Source of the DNA: an uncultured Eisenbergiella sp.
GTDB taxonomy: Bacteria > Bacillota > Clostridia > Lachnospirales > Lachnospiraceae
Assembly: GCA_947626995.1 (NCBI GenBank)
Contig: CANQUI010000005.1
Coordinates: 1 to 64,000, forward strand
Direction of reading: 5' to 3'
DNA length: 64,000 nucleotides
Position 1 is the stretch's first letter. Every line of letters starts with the position of its first letter. Both the position numbers and the translations under genes were made by a program. The notes beneath the pieces are model-generated. The model saw only the letters and a list, made by a program, of their open reading frames with translations, was not told the DNA's origin and made no database searches. This document shows positions 1-8,009 of the stretch, piece after piece.

Positions 1-80
1 CGCCTTGAGGCGCGGCCAAGTAGGGCGGGCTTAGAGCCCGCGTCCCGAGCCACCCGTTTTACGGGTGGCGGCGACTTAAA
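1..80. other. Cluster of short perfect hairpins at window edge
   Basis: Three inverted repeats follow each other closely: a 12-base palindrome at 1-12, a 7-bp stem at 25-31/35-41 with a 3-base loop, and a 9-bp stem at 49-57/61-69 with a TTT loop, followed by GGCGACTTAAA. Compact hairpins with tiny loops packed like this are typical of IS200/IS605 or TnpB-type element ends and of their guide RNAs, but no transposase gene is in view and the element, if any, lies to the left. They could also be the tail of an upstream transcript. The identification is tentative; the inverted repeats themselves are certain. Confidence 0.4.
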
Positions 81-84
81 AAAC

Positions 85-123
85 TTGACTAACCATCAAT
101 TGATTGGTATACTATCAATTGAT
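85..123 (+). promoter_or_regulatory. Toxin-antitoxin promoter with paired operator
   Basis: A near-consensus promoter is visible: TTGACT at 85-90, a 17-base spacer, TATACT at 108-113, giving an expected transcription start near 120. The 10-base perfect palindrome ATCAATTGAT occurs twice, at 95-104 in the spacer and at 114-123 just after the -10 box, with centres 19 bp apart (about two helical turns). This is the arrangement expected for cooperative binding by a dimeric HTH repressor, most likely the antitoxin encoded at 511-1554 (inference). Confidence 0.8.
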
Positions 124-130
124 AGCAGAT

Positions 131-487
131 ATGTTAAAGGAGGAGATTGACATTTTTCTTAGTACACAATCGAAAAAAAGAGAAGTCATCGCTTTCCTGG
201 AAGAATTAAAAGAACTTCTGGGAAAAGAAGATTTTAATATAGATTCTGATCTTACACTGATAAAAAAGAAAAAAATCGACGATGAAGAACATTCTACGCC
301 ATATACTTTGTTGGATTTAGATTATGACGCCCGGGATGTAGTAGAGCGGTTAAAAGAATTAACAGTGGCTGAGTATTCCGAGACCAAAATAGATAAAGAT
401 GATTTGAATCCACCACTACTATTTGTATTTGGAAAAGATATTAACAGAAAGCTTGTCTATGTCAAACTGAATTTCCCATATGCATAA
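131..487 (+). CDS. MqsR-like toxin of a type II toxin-antitoxin pair
   Basis: A small protein (118 residues from ATG 131) whose C-terminal half carries the pattern of MqsR/RelE-fold RNA interferases in Firmicutes: the segment STPYTLLDLDYDARDVV, then LTVAEYSE, then LLFVFGKDINRKLVYVKLNF. MqsR toxins cut mRNA. It lies 23 bp upstream of the HTH antitoxin gene, toxin first as in mqsRA. The start is uncertain: ATG 131 would sit only about 10 bases from the predicted transcription start with no ribosome site before it, whereas a perfect AGGAGG (138-143) lies inside this reading frame, 8 bases ahead of an in-frame ATT at 152. Base composition is AT-rich compared with genes after 1666. Confidence 0.65.
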   Translation: MLKEEIDIFLSTQSKKREVIAFLEELKELLGKEDFNIDSDLTLIKKKKIDDEEHSTPYTLLDLDYDARDVVERLKELTVAEYSETKIDKDDLNPPLLFVFGKDINRKLVYVKLNFPYA

Positions 488-510
488 GCGGAAAGAAAAG
501 GAGGCAAACA

Positions 511-1554
511 ATGGAGGACAGCACTTTAATTAGAAAGGTTCATATGGATTGTCCATTATGTGACAAAACGCATGAAGTGGAAGAAAGAAAGCGCTTTACG
601 ACGATCACTCTCAAAGGGGATAGGGTAACCTATGAAGAGCGGTTTTATTTTTGTGCCAATGCGGATGATGCGGAAAATGAATTTGAAACTGGTTCTATGA
701 CAAATGAAAATCTTCTTAATGCTCGAAATGCATATCGAGTTAAGCATGGACTGCTTACTTCTGATGAGATTGTTGCGATAAGAGAGAGTTATGGATTATC
801 TCAAGTAGATTTGGCAAGATTGCTCGGATGGGGAGAAGCTACAATTTCTCGATACGAAAGCAAGGCAATTCAAGATGAAGCGTATGATACTATGCTGCGT
901 TTGATAAAAGATAATCCATTACAGGCTTTAGAATTTCTAAAGAAAAACGCTGATAAATTCCCGGAACTTAAGAGGATTGAAGTGAGATCCAAAATTGTAG
1001 AGAAGTTGGATTCATACGGAAAGGAATACCTGACTCGACAGGCATTTGAAGGCGAATATGCAAGTTTTGAACAACCATCTGATTCGAATGGATTTGTCTT
1101 GCTGAACATAGATAAGCTTGAGGCGGCTATTTCTTATATTGCTGAGCAGGTATCGAATCTGTTTAAAGTCAAGTTGATGAAAATGCTTTGGTATGCTGAT
1201 GCCTTATCTTATAAAGAGAATGAATATGCAATTACCGGACTGGTTTATCGACATTATGAAATGGGTGCGCTTCCAATCGGGCATTATAGCCTTATGAATC
1301 TCGAAAACTTGAATGTTCGTGAGGAAGTAAGCCTCAATTATGACTCTATGCTTCATATTTATCCTACCAAGGATATGGACTATAGTGTGTTGAGTAATAA
1401 AGATAAAGAGATTTTAGATACCGTGATAAAGAAGTTTAAGAATTATAAAGCGCAAGAGATAGTCGATTATATGCATGAGGAAAAAGCTTATCAAGGCACA
1501 AATCCCGGAGAGATAATACCTTTTTCCCTTGCAAAAGAGATAAGGAATTTCTAA
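511..1554 (+). CDS. Antitoxin: zinc-ribbon-like, XRE-type HTH and Panacea (DUF4065) domains
   Basis: A 347-residue protein with three parts. Residues about 10-55 resemble the MqsA zinc-binding region (CPLC, later a lone C in YFCAN; the expected fourth cysteine is not obvious). Residues about 80-140 hold a helix-turn-helix, with LSQVDLARLLGWGEATISRY. Residues about 205-345 match the Panacea/SocA-like DUF4065 domain (KMLWYADALSYKENEYAITG), which is known to act as an interchangeable toxin-neutralising module. It should bind the toxin encoded just upstream and repress the shared promoter at 85-123. AGGAGG lies 6-7 bases before the ATG. The gene is AT-rich like its partner, suggesting both were acquired together. 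Confidence 0.8.
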   Translation: MEDSTLIRKVHMDCPLCDKTHEVEERKRFTTITLKGDRVTYEERFYFCANADDAENEFETGSMTNENLLNARNAYRVKHGLLTSDEIVAIRESYGLSQVDLARLLGWGEATISRYESKAIQDEAYDTMLRLIKDNPLQALEFLKKNADKFPELKRIEVRSKIVEKLDSYGKEYLTRQAFEGEYASFEQPSDSNGFVLLNIDKLEAAISYIAEQVSNLFKVKLMKMLWYADALSYKENEYAITGLVYRHYEMGALPIGHYSLMNLENLNVREEVSLNYDSMLHIYPTKDMDYSVLSNKDKEILDTVIKKFKNYKAQEIVDYMHEEKAYQGTNPGEIIPFSLAKEIRNF

Positions 1555-1594
1555 TAACGGCATGTATATGGTTAGGAGGGGGCACTGACAAAAG

Positions 1595-1646
1595 AAAGAC
1601 TGATCCGCTCAGGCTTTTACGATTTAGCCGTTGCGGATCAGTCTTT
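1595..1646 (-). terminator. Terminator of the esterase gene (possibly two-way)
   Basis: A perfect 14-bp stem (1595-1608 with 1633-1646) whose 24-base loop can pair further (GGCT with AGCC). Read on the minus strand it is followed by CTTTTGTC, a modest T-run, so it fits as the terminator for the gene ending at 1666. On the plus strand no T-run follows, so stopping of the antitoxin transcript is less certain. Confidence 0.7.
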
Positions 1647-1665
1647 GCACGTCAACTGTTGAAAT

Positions 1666-2433
1666 TCAGCAATCAGGATAGAGCAGCGTATTCATGAAAA
1701 ACGGGATCTGTTTTTCCCAGGACGCCTCGCAGTGTTCTCCGTTTGGAACGATCCGGCAGCAAAGCCGAACCTGCTTTTCCATGAGAAGGGCGCTGATGCG
1801 GGAAAAAAGCGGGAGCATTTCCTTGTGGTTGGCAAGTTCCCGTTCCCCGTAGTCCATATAAAGGACGGTATCCGGCAGCGGTCTGTGACGGCGTACGAGC
1901 ATCTCCCATCGGCCCGGCGTGGTCCAGAGGGAGGGAGAAAGAGCGGCGGCGCCGGAAAAGACCTGATTGTACATCAGAAGCGCGTACAGGCTCATCATGC
2001 CGCCCATGGAGCTGCCGGCGATGAAGGTGTGCCTGCGGTCGCGCAGCGTGCGGAACCGTTGGTCAATATCGGGCTTTAAGGTATTTACCATCCAATCCAT
2101 TGTAATTTTGCCAAGCCCGGTGATGGTGCCGATCTGCGGAGCCCGGAAGGAGTAGGGGGCGTATTCTTTTAACCGCCCGTGATTCGGATCATGGTTACAT
2201 TCCACCGCCACGATGATAAGCGGCGTGTCTGTGGCGTCCATGTATTCCTTCATCCCCCAGCTTTTTCCATAGGTGGCGTCCTCGTCATAGAATACATTGT
2301 GCCCGTCGAACATGTAGAGCACCGGATAGCGTCTGTCCGGCTCCTTTTGATAGGATGCGGGAAGATAAAGATACACCCGCCGTTTTTCTGTCCCGGTTAA
2401 CTGCGGGATCGTCACGTTCCACTTCTGAATCAT
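1666..2433 (-). CDS. Alpha/beta-hydrolase, putative esterase (PF00756 type)
   Basis: The protein resembles the esterase D / enterochelin-esterase-like family. A strand-rich N-terminus (RRVYLYLPASYQ, then YPVLYMFDGHNVF) leads to the nucleophile elbow GSSMGG, and a histidine near the end (NGEHCEASW) is a candidate catalytic base. No signal peptide is seen, so a cytoplasmic location is inferred. The ATG at 2433 is preferred over 2466 because GGGAGGG sits 3 bases ahead of it; this gives 255 residues. It stands alone between a terminator and rarA; the substrate is unknown. Confidence 0.75.
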   Translation of the reverse strand: MIQKWNVTIPQLTGTEKRRVYLYLPASYQKEPDRRYPVLYMFDGHNVFYDEDATYGKSWGMKEYMDATDTPLIIVAVECNHDPNHGRLKEYAPYSFRAPQIGTITGLGKITMDWMVNTLKPDIDQRFRTLRDRRHTFIAGSSMGGMMSLYALLMYNQVFSGAAALSPSLWTTPGRWEMLVRRHRPLPDTVLYMDYGERELANHKEMLPLFSRISALLMEKQVRLCCRIVPNGEHCEASWEKQIPFFMNTLLYPDC

Positions 2434-2514
2434 TTTCCCTCCCTTCTCCGGCGTTTCACCGGCCATGCAGTCACGGATTATTCCATTGCTTATCCTTACT
2501 ATAGCATGATTTCC

Positions 2515-3840
2515 TCAGGATGACAAGTCGGCCGCCTTCCAGCGGCGTACGGCTTCCAGCTTCTCCTTAAGCGCCTTTTCCGCGCCTTCTCCGTCCGGAT
2601 TGTAGTAGGTACGGTCTTTGAGGGAATCCGGAAGACACTGCATCCGCGCCATTTTTTCCGGCGTATCATGGGCATAGAGATATCCCTCCCCATAATGCAG
2701 CTCTTCCATCAGCCGGGTAGGGGCGTTGCGGATCTGGAGAGGCACCGGCTCCGCAGGCGTTTGTCTGGCGTCGCGCAGGCATTTTTCATAGGCGGTATAA
2801 AGCGCGTTGGATTTGGGCGCAAGAGAGAGGTAGACGACGGCCTCCGACAGATTGACGCTACATTCCGGCATACCGATAAAATGGCTGGCCTGATAGGCGT
2901 TGACGGCGACGGTAAGGGCGTTGCTGTCGGCCAGGCCCACGTCCTCGCTGGCAAAACGGATCAGCCGTCTGGCGATATAGAGCGGATCCTCGCCGCCTTC
3001 CAGCATGCGGGAAAGCCAGTAGAGCGCGGCGTCCGGGTCGGTGTTGCGCATGGATTTGTGAAGGGCGGAGATCAGATTGTAATGCTCCTCCCCGTTTTTG
3101 TCGTAGAGCAGGGATTTGCGGCTGATGCACTGCGTCAGACATTCATCGGTAACCGTGATGCAGCCGGGGGATACGCTGCCGTTGGTGATGGCCGTTTCCA
3201 GCGTATTTAACGCGACGCGGGCGTCCCCGTCGGAAAAGGCGGCGATGGCGGCGAGCTGTTTTGGGGTAATGGCAATCTTTGTGTGGCCGTAACCGGCGGG
3301 GCTGGAGAGCGCGTTTTGCAGCAGACGGATCAGATCGTCGGTTCCCAGTCCCTTTAAGACAAACACACGGCAGCGGGAAAGCAGCGCGGAGTTGATCTCA
3401 AAAGAGGGATTTTCCGTGGTGGCGCCGATCAGAATGATGCTCCCTTTTTCCACATAGGGAAGAAAGGCGTCCTGCTGCGCTTTGTTGAACCGATGGATTT
3501 CATCCACAAAAAGCAGCGTCTTCTGTCCGAGACAGCGGGCGTTTTCCGCCCGTTCCATGACCTCCTTGATCTCCCGGATCCCGCTGGTGACGGCGCTGAA
3601 ATTGATAAAGGACGCATGGGTCTTTTTGGCGATGATATTGGCAAGCGTGGTCTTGCCCACGCCGGGGGGCCCCCAGAAAATCATGGAGGGGATCTGGTCG
3701 CTTTCGATGATGCGGGAAAGAAGCTTCCCTTCTCCGAGAAGGTGGGACTGCCCCACAAAATCCGAAAGCGTATCGGGCCGCAGCCGGCTCGCCAGGGGCG
3801 CGGACAGGTTATCCGAATCAAATAAAGAAAGCTGTTCCAT
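2515..3840 (-). CDS. rarA: Replication-associated recombination protein A (AAA+ ATPase)
   Basis: RarA/MgsA is a clamp-loader-like ATPase acting at stalled replication forks. Walker A (GPPGVGKTT) is at residues 57-65 and Walker B (FVDEIHRF) at 111-118, followed by a sensor-1 segment (IGATTENPSF) and the C-terminal MgsA region containing HFIGMPE and the ending NPDG. At 441 residues it is full length. The divergently transcribed DegV gene follows about 160 bp away. Confidence 0.95.
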   Translation of the reverse strand: MEQLSLFDSDNLSAPLASRLRPDTLSDFVGQSHLLGEGKLLSRIIESDQIPSMIFWGPPGVGKTTLANIIAKKTHASFINFSAVTSGIREIKEVMERAENARCLGQKTLLFVDEIHRFNKAQQDAFLPYVEKGSIILIGATTENPSFEINSALLSRCRVFVLKGLGTDDLIRLLQNALSSPAGYGHTKIAITPKQLAAIAAFSDGDARVALNTLETAITNGSVSPGCITVTDECLTQCISRKSLLYDKNGEEHYNLISALHKSMRNTDPDAALYWLSRMLEGGEDPLYIARRLIRFASEDVGLADSNALTVAVNAYQASHFIGMPECSVNLSEAVVYLSLAPKSNALYTAYEKCLRDARQTPAEPVPLQIRNAPTRLMEELHYGEGYLYAHDTPEKMARMQCLPDSLKDRTYYNPDGEGAEKALKEKLEAVRRWKAADLSS

Positions 3841-3935
3841 GGGATCCTCCGATCAGCAGCATAAGCAAACGTTTGTTCTAAAGGGATTGTAGCACGTTAT
3901 CCGGGAGGCGTAAAGGTATTTTTTGAGATTTTATC

Positions 3936-3964
3936 TTGTAAGAAGGCGTGGGATTTACTATAAT
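3936..3964 (+). promoter_or_regulatory. Promoter of the degV-family gene
   Basis: TTGTAA (3936-3941), a 17-base spacer and a consensus TATAAT (3959-3964), with an expected start near 3971, upstream of both candidate ATGs at 3982 and 4003. Confidence 0.65.
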
Positions 3965-4002
3965 GAAAGGGCGGTTACTTTATGAGAAAGAGGGAGAAGA
4001 CC

Positions 4003-4890
4003 ATGGAAAAATACAAGATTACCTGCTGCTCCACAGCGGACATGAGCAAAGAATATATGGAAGAGAATCAGATCCCGTATGTGATGTTTCATTATCAGTT
4101 GGACGGGAAGGAATATCCGGATGATCTGTATTCCAGCATCACGCCCGACGCCTTTTACGGAATGATCGCCGACGGCGCGCAGCCGGTCACTTCCCAGGTC
4201 AACGCCGAGGAGTACTGCGCGCTCTTTGAGCCGATTCTCAAACAGGGGATGGACGTGCTGCACCTGACCCTTTCCAGCGGCATTTCCGGTACGGTCAATT
4301 CGGCCAACGTAGCCAAAGCGCAGATGGAGGATGCGTATCCGGACCGAAAGGTGATCGTGATCGATTCCCTGGCGGCCTCTTCCGGATACGGGCTTTTGCT
4401 GACCCAGGCGCTGGAGAACCAAAGGAAGGGAATGTCTTTGACGGAAAATGCGGACTGGCTGGAACAGAACAAACTGCGGCTGCATCACTGGTTTTTCACC
4501 ACCGATCTTACCTGTTTCATCCGGGGCGGAAGAGTGTCCAAAACTGCGGGATGGATCGGAAAGACCCTGAATATCTGTCCGCTTTTGAACGTGGATTCCC
4601 AGGGCCGGCTCATTCCCAGATCCAAGCATCGGGGAAAGAAGCAGGTGATCCGGGCGTTGGTGGACAAGATGGCAGAGCATGCGCAGGACGGCCTTGATTA
4701 CAGCGGAAAATGCTATATCTGTCATTCGGCCTGTCGGGAGGATGCCGAAACGGTGGCGCAGATCGTACAGGAGCGGTTTTTGAAGCTGGACGGCAAAGTC
4801 CTGATCAACGATATCGGAACGGTGATCGGTTCCCATACCGGGCCCGGCACCGTGGCGCTGTTTTTCTGGGGAGACGAACGGACGTTGTAG
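4003..4890 (+). CDS. DegV family fatty-acid-binding protein
   Basis: DegV-type proteins bind a long-chain fatty acid; in Firmicutes some feed exogenous fatty acids to the Fak kinase. The family opening (CCSTADMSKEY), the ligand-pocket region with TSQVN and LHLTLSSGISGT, and the C-terminal HTGPGTVALFFWG are all present. The ATG at 4003 is chosen because GAGGGAG lies 6 bases ahead, giving 295 residues; an in-frame ATG at 3982 has only a poor ribosome site. It is monocistronic, with its own promoter, and is followed directly by the alaS promoter. No FakA-like gene is nearby. Confidence 0.9.
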   Translation: MEKYKITCCSTADMSKEYMEENQIPYVMFHYQLDGKEYPDDLYSSITPDAFYGMIADGAQPVTSQVNAEEYCALFEPILKQGMDVLHLTLSSGISGTVNSANVAKAQMEDAYPDRKVIVIDSLAASSGYGLLLTQALENQRKGMSLTENADWLEQNKLRLHHWFFTTDLTCFIRGGRVSKTAGWIGKTLNICPLLNVDSQGRLIPRSKHRGKKQVIRALVDKMAEHAQDGLDYSGKCYICHSACREDAETVAQIVQERFLKLDGKVLINDIGTVIGSHTGPGTVALFFWGDERTL

Positions 4891-4891
4891 G

Positions 4892-4920
4892 TTGACAAGC
4901 CCCTGAAAGAAAATTATAAT
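4892..4920 (+). promoter_or_regulatory. Consensus promoter of alaS
   Basis: Perfect TTGACA (4892-4897), 17-base spacer, perfect TATAAT (4915-4920). The expected leader to the GTG start at 4966 is only about 40 bases, too short for a T-box. Confidence 0.9.
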
Positions 4921-4965
4921 AGGTAAGATTGCAAAGGATCGCAACAGGTTTGGAGGATAACACAA

Positions 4966-7611
4966 GTGAAAGCATACGGCGTGAACGAATTGAGAAGGAT
5001 GTTTCTGGAGTTTTTTGAGAGCAAGGGCCATTTGGCGATGAAAAGCTTTTCGCTGGTACCGCACAATGATAACAGTCTGCTTTTGATCAATTCCGGCATG
5101 GCGCCTTTAAAGCCTTATTTTACGGGGCAGGAGATTCCGCCCCGGCGCAGAGTGACCACCTGTCAGAAGTGCATCCGGACCGGCGATATCGACAACATCG
5201 GCAAAACCGCGCGCCACGGCACCTTTTTTGAAATGTTGGGGAATTTTTCCTTCGGCGATTATTTCAAGCACGAAGCGATTGCCTGGAGCTGGGAGTTTCT
5301 GACGCAGGTAGTAGGGCTGGATCCCGACCGGCTGTATCCTTCCGTTTATCAGGACGATGAGGAAGCCTATCAGATCTGGAATCAGGAGATCGGGATCGCG
5401 CCGGAACGTATTTTCCGTTTCGGAAAGGAAGACAATTTCTGGGAGCACGGCTCCGGTCCCTGCGGCCCCTGCTCCGAGATCTACTACGACCGGGGAGAAA
5501 AGTACGGGTGCGGCAAGCCCGGCTGTACGGTAGGGTGCGACTGCGACCGCTACATCGAGGTGTGGAACAACGTATTTACGCAGTTTGACAATGACGGTCA
5601 CGGCAATTATACGGAGCTGGTGCAAAAGAACATCGATACGGGCATGGGGTTAGAGCGTCTGGCCGCCGTGGTGCAGGACGTGGACTCCATTTTTGATATT
5701 GATACGATTTACGCCCTGCGCAGCCGCGTCTGCGAGCTGGCGGGCAAGGCGTACCACAAGGAGCACGCGTGGGACGTTTCCATCCGGATCGTCACCGATC
5801 ATATCCGCAGCGCGACTTTTATGATTTCCGACGGCATTTTGCCTTCCAATGAGGGAAGAGGCTACGTGCTGCGCCGGATCATCCGGCGCGCCGCGCGCCA
5901 CGGCAGGCTTTTGGGAATCCAAGGCGAGTTTCTGGCGAATCTGAGCCGGACGGTCATCGAAGGAAGCCGGGACGGGTATCCGGAGCTGGAAGAAAAGAAG
6001 GCGTTTATTTTCAACGTTCTGACCCAGGAAGAGCATAAATTTGACAAGACCATCGATCAGGGGCTTGCCATTCTTGCGGATCTGGAAGAAAAGATAGCGG
6101 CTAAAGGAAGACAGGTGCTGACGGGCGAGGATGCGTTCCGCCTCTATGACACCTACGGATTCCCGCTGGATTTGACCAAGGAGATTCTGGAAGAGAAACA
6201 CTTTACCGTGGATGAGGATGGGTTTGACGCCGCCATGCAAAAGCAGAAGGACATGGCGCGCAAGGCCCGCAAAACCACGAATTATATGGGCGCCGACGTG
6301 ACCGTATATGAATCCCTGGATCCGGCCATTACCTCTGTGTTCGTGGGGTATGACAGATTGCAGCACGATTCGGTCATCAGCGCCATGACCACGGACAGCG
6401 AGGTAGTAGAGGCGCTGACCGACGGACAGAGCGGGACGATCATCGTGGACGAAACGCCTTTTTACGCCACCATGGGCGGTCAGGAGGGCGATATCGGGGT
6501 CATCTCCGGCGCGGAAGGAAGCTTTGCGGTGCAGGAGACCATTAAGCTCAAAGGCGGAAAAGTCGGCCATGTGGGCAGGGTGACCGCCGGGATGTTCCGG
6601 CTGCACGATCGGGTGCATCTTGAAGTGGATGGGACAAACCGCAGGAGAACCTGTCAGAATCACAGCGCGACCCATTTGCTGCAAAAGGCGCTGCGGGAGG
6701 TGCTGGGCACCCATGTGGAGCAGCAGGGTTCCCTGAACAACGCGGACAGGCTCCGGTTTGATTTTTCCCATTTCGCGGCCATGACTCCGGAAGAGCTGGC
6801 GCAGGTGGAAAACCGGGTCAATGAAAGGATCGCGCAGAATCTTCCGGTAGAGACAAAGGTCATGAGCCTGGAGGAGGCCAAACAATCCGGCGCCATGGCG
6901 CTGTTTGGAGAAAAGTACGGCGACTCGGTGCGCGTAGTCTGCATGGGAGAGTATTCCCGGGAGCTGTGCGGAGGAACCCATGTTGCCCATACCGGCGATA
7001 TCCGCGCCTTTAAGATTCTTTCGGAGAACGGCGTGGCCGCCGGCGTTCGAAGGATCGAGGCGCTGACCGGACAGGCGGTGTTTGCCTATTACAACAATCT
7101 GGAAAAGACGCTGGAAGAAGCCGCAAAAGCGGTGAAATCCACGCCGGCAGGGCTGAAGGAAAAGCTGGAGCATCTGCTGGCGGAGATGCGCGCGCTGCAG
7201 AGCGAAAATGAATCCTTAAAGAGCCGGGCGGCCAAAGAAGCCATGGGCGATGTTTCCGACAAGGTACAGCAGATAAACGGCGTAAACCTGCTGGCGGTCA
7301 GCGTAAAGGACGTGGATATGAACGGGCTGCGCGATCTGGGAGACCAGTTAAAGACCAAAATCGGGGAAGGCGTGGTGGTGCTGGCCTCTCATCAGGACGG
7401 CAAGGTAAACCTCATCGCCATGGCCACGCAGAAAGCAATGGATCGGGGCGCCCACGCGGGGAATCTGATCCGGGGCATCGCAGCGCTGGTAGGCGGCGGC
7501 GGAGGCGGAAGGCCCAATATGGCCCAGGCCGGCGGTAAAAATCCCTCCGGCATCGACGCCGCGCTTCAGGAAGCCGCCCATGTGCTGCAAAAACAGATTT
7601 TGCCGGAATGA
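4966..7611 (+). CDS. alaS: Alanyl-tRNA synthetase
   Basis: The class II enzyme that charges tRNA-Ala. The N-terminal catalytic core begins with LRRMFLEFFESKGH, and the editing domain carries H566-x-x-x-H570 and C668-GGTH672, the zinc-binding set that removes mischarged serine or glycine. The C-terminal DHHA1 region ends with a glycine-rich VGGGGGGRPNMAQAGG segment. A length of 881 residues is normal. The start is GTG 4966 with TGGAGG 9 bases upstream. Confidence 0.97.
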   Translation: MKAYGVNELRRMFLEFFESKGHLAMKSFSLVPHNDNSLLLINSGMAPLKPYFTGQEIPPRRRVTTCQKCIRTGDIDNIGKTARHGTFFEMLGNFSFGDYFKHEAIAWSWEFLTQVVGLDPDRLYPSVYQDDEEAYQIWNQEIGIAPERIFRFGKEDNFWEHGSGPCGPCSEIYYDRGEKYGCGKPGCTVGCDCDRYIEVWNNVFTQFDNDGHGNYTELVQKNIDTGMGLERLAAVVQDVDSIFDIDTIYALRSRVCELAGKAYHKEHAWDVSIRIVTDHIRSATFMISDGILPSNEGRGYVLRRIIRRAARHGRLLGIQGEFLANLSRTVIEGSRDGYPELEEKKAFIFNVLTQEEHKFDKTIDQGLAILADLEEKIAAKGRQVLTGEDAFRLYDTYGFPLDLTKEILEEKHFTVDEDGFDAAMQKQKDMARKARKTTNYMGADVTVYESLDPAITSVFVGYDRLQHDSVISAMTTDSEVVEALTDGQSGTIIVDETPFYATMGGQEGDIGVISGAEGSFAVQETIKLKGGKVGHVGRVTAGMFRLHDRVHLEVDGTNRRRTCQNHSATHLLQKALREVLGTHVEQQGSLNNADRLRFDFSHFAAMTPEELAQVENRVNERIAQNLPVETKVMSLEEAKQSGAMALFGEKYGDSVRVVCMGEYSRELCGGTHVAHTGDIRAFKILSENGVAAGVRRIEALTGQAVFAYYNNLEKTLEEAAKAVKSTPAGLKEKLEHLLAEMRALQSENESLKSRAAKEAMGDVSDKVQQINGVNLLAVSVKDVDMNGLRDLGDQLKTKIGEGVVVLASHQDGKVNLIAMATQKAMDRGAHAGNLIRGIAALVGGGGGGRPNMAQAGGKNPSGIDAALQEAAHVLQKQILPE

Positions 7612-7636
7612 AAAACGGTTTTCGTGAAAAAAACTG

Positions 7637-7664
7637 TTGACGAAACGGGGATTTTTGTTATAAT
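7637..7664 (+). promoter_or_regulatory. Promoter of rpsU
   Basis: TTGACG (7637-7642), 16-base spacer, consensus TATAAT (7659-7664). The predicted leader to the ATG at 7748 is about 75 bases. Confidence 0.8.
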
Positions 7665-7747
7665 AGTTTTGTGCATGGAGATTGTCTGTGTACATTATTA
7701 ACCCAATCAGTCAAGAGACGGGACTGAAGGGAGGTCAGGTGTGAGAT

Positions 7748-7924
7748 ATGTCTAACATTATCGTGAAAGAGAACGAGACTTTAGATAGCGCTCTGCGTCG
7801 TTTCAAGAGAAGTTGCGCCAAGGCAGGCATCCAGCAGGAGATCCGCAAGAGAGAGCACTACGAGAAGCCCAGCGTAAAGCGCAAGAAGAAATCAGAAGCC
7901 GCGAGAAAGCGCAAATACAATTAA
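7748..7924 (+). CDS. rpsU: 30S ribosomal protein S21
   Basis: A 58-residue, strongly basic protein beginning [20 protein letters not shown] and ending in a lysine/arginine-rich tail (ARKRKYN), as expected for S21, which sits near the anti-Shine-Dalgarno end of 16S rRNA. The ribosome site GGAGGT (7730-7735) is 12 bases from the ATG, slightly long. It is monocistronic with its own promoter and a strong terminator straight after. Confidence 0.96.
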   Translation: MSNIIVKENETLDSALRRFKRSCAKAGIQQEIRKREHYEKPSVKRKKKSEAARKRKYN

Positions 7925-7930
7925 CGCCAT

Positions 7931-7964
7931 AAAGTCCCTGAGGTGTATCCCCAGGGACTTTTCT
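7931..7964 (+). terminator. Rho-independent terminator after rpsU
   Basis: Stem AAAGTCCCTG (7931-7940) pairs with CAGGGACTTT (7952-7961) and the T-run continues to 7962. Confidence 0.85.
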
Positions 7965-8009
7965 TAGGCTGGAAAAATCTGGCAGGACAGACAGGAGGAA
8001 CAAAGGAAG

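Noticed and set aside
1673-1909. Second small minus-strand gene inside the esterase
   Set aside because: It is a frame-shifted overlap of the esterase gene without its own ribosome site or motif.
4921-4965. T-box leader for alaS
   Set aside because: Only about 40 bases separate the promoter from the start codon, and no T-box sequence or terminator is present.
3958-5064. Minus-strand open frame spanning the DegV gene and alaS start
   Set aside because: It covers two well-supported promoters and a confirmed gene, has no ribosome site or motif, and reads as a shadow.
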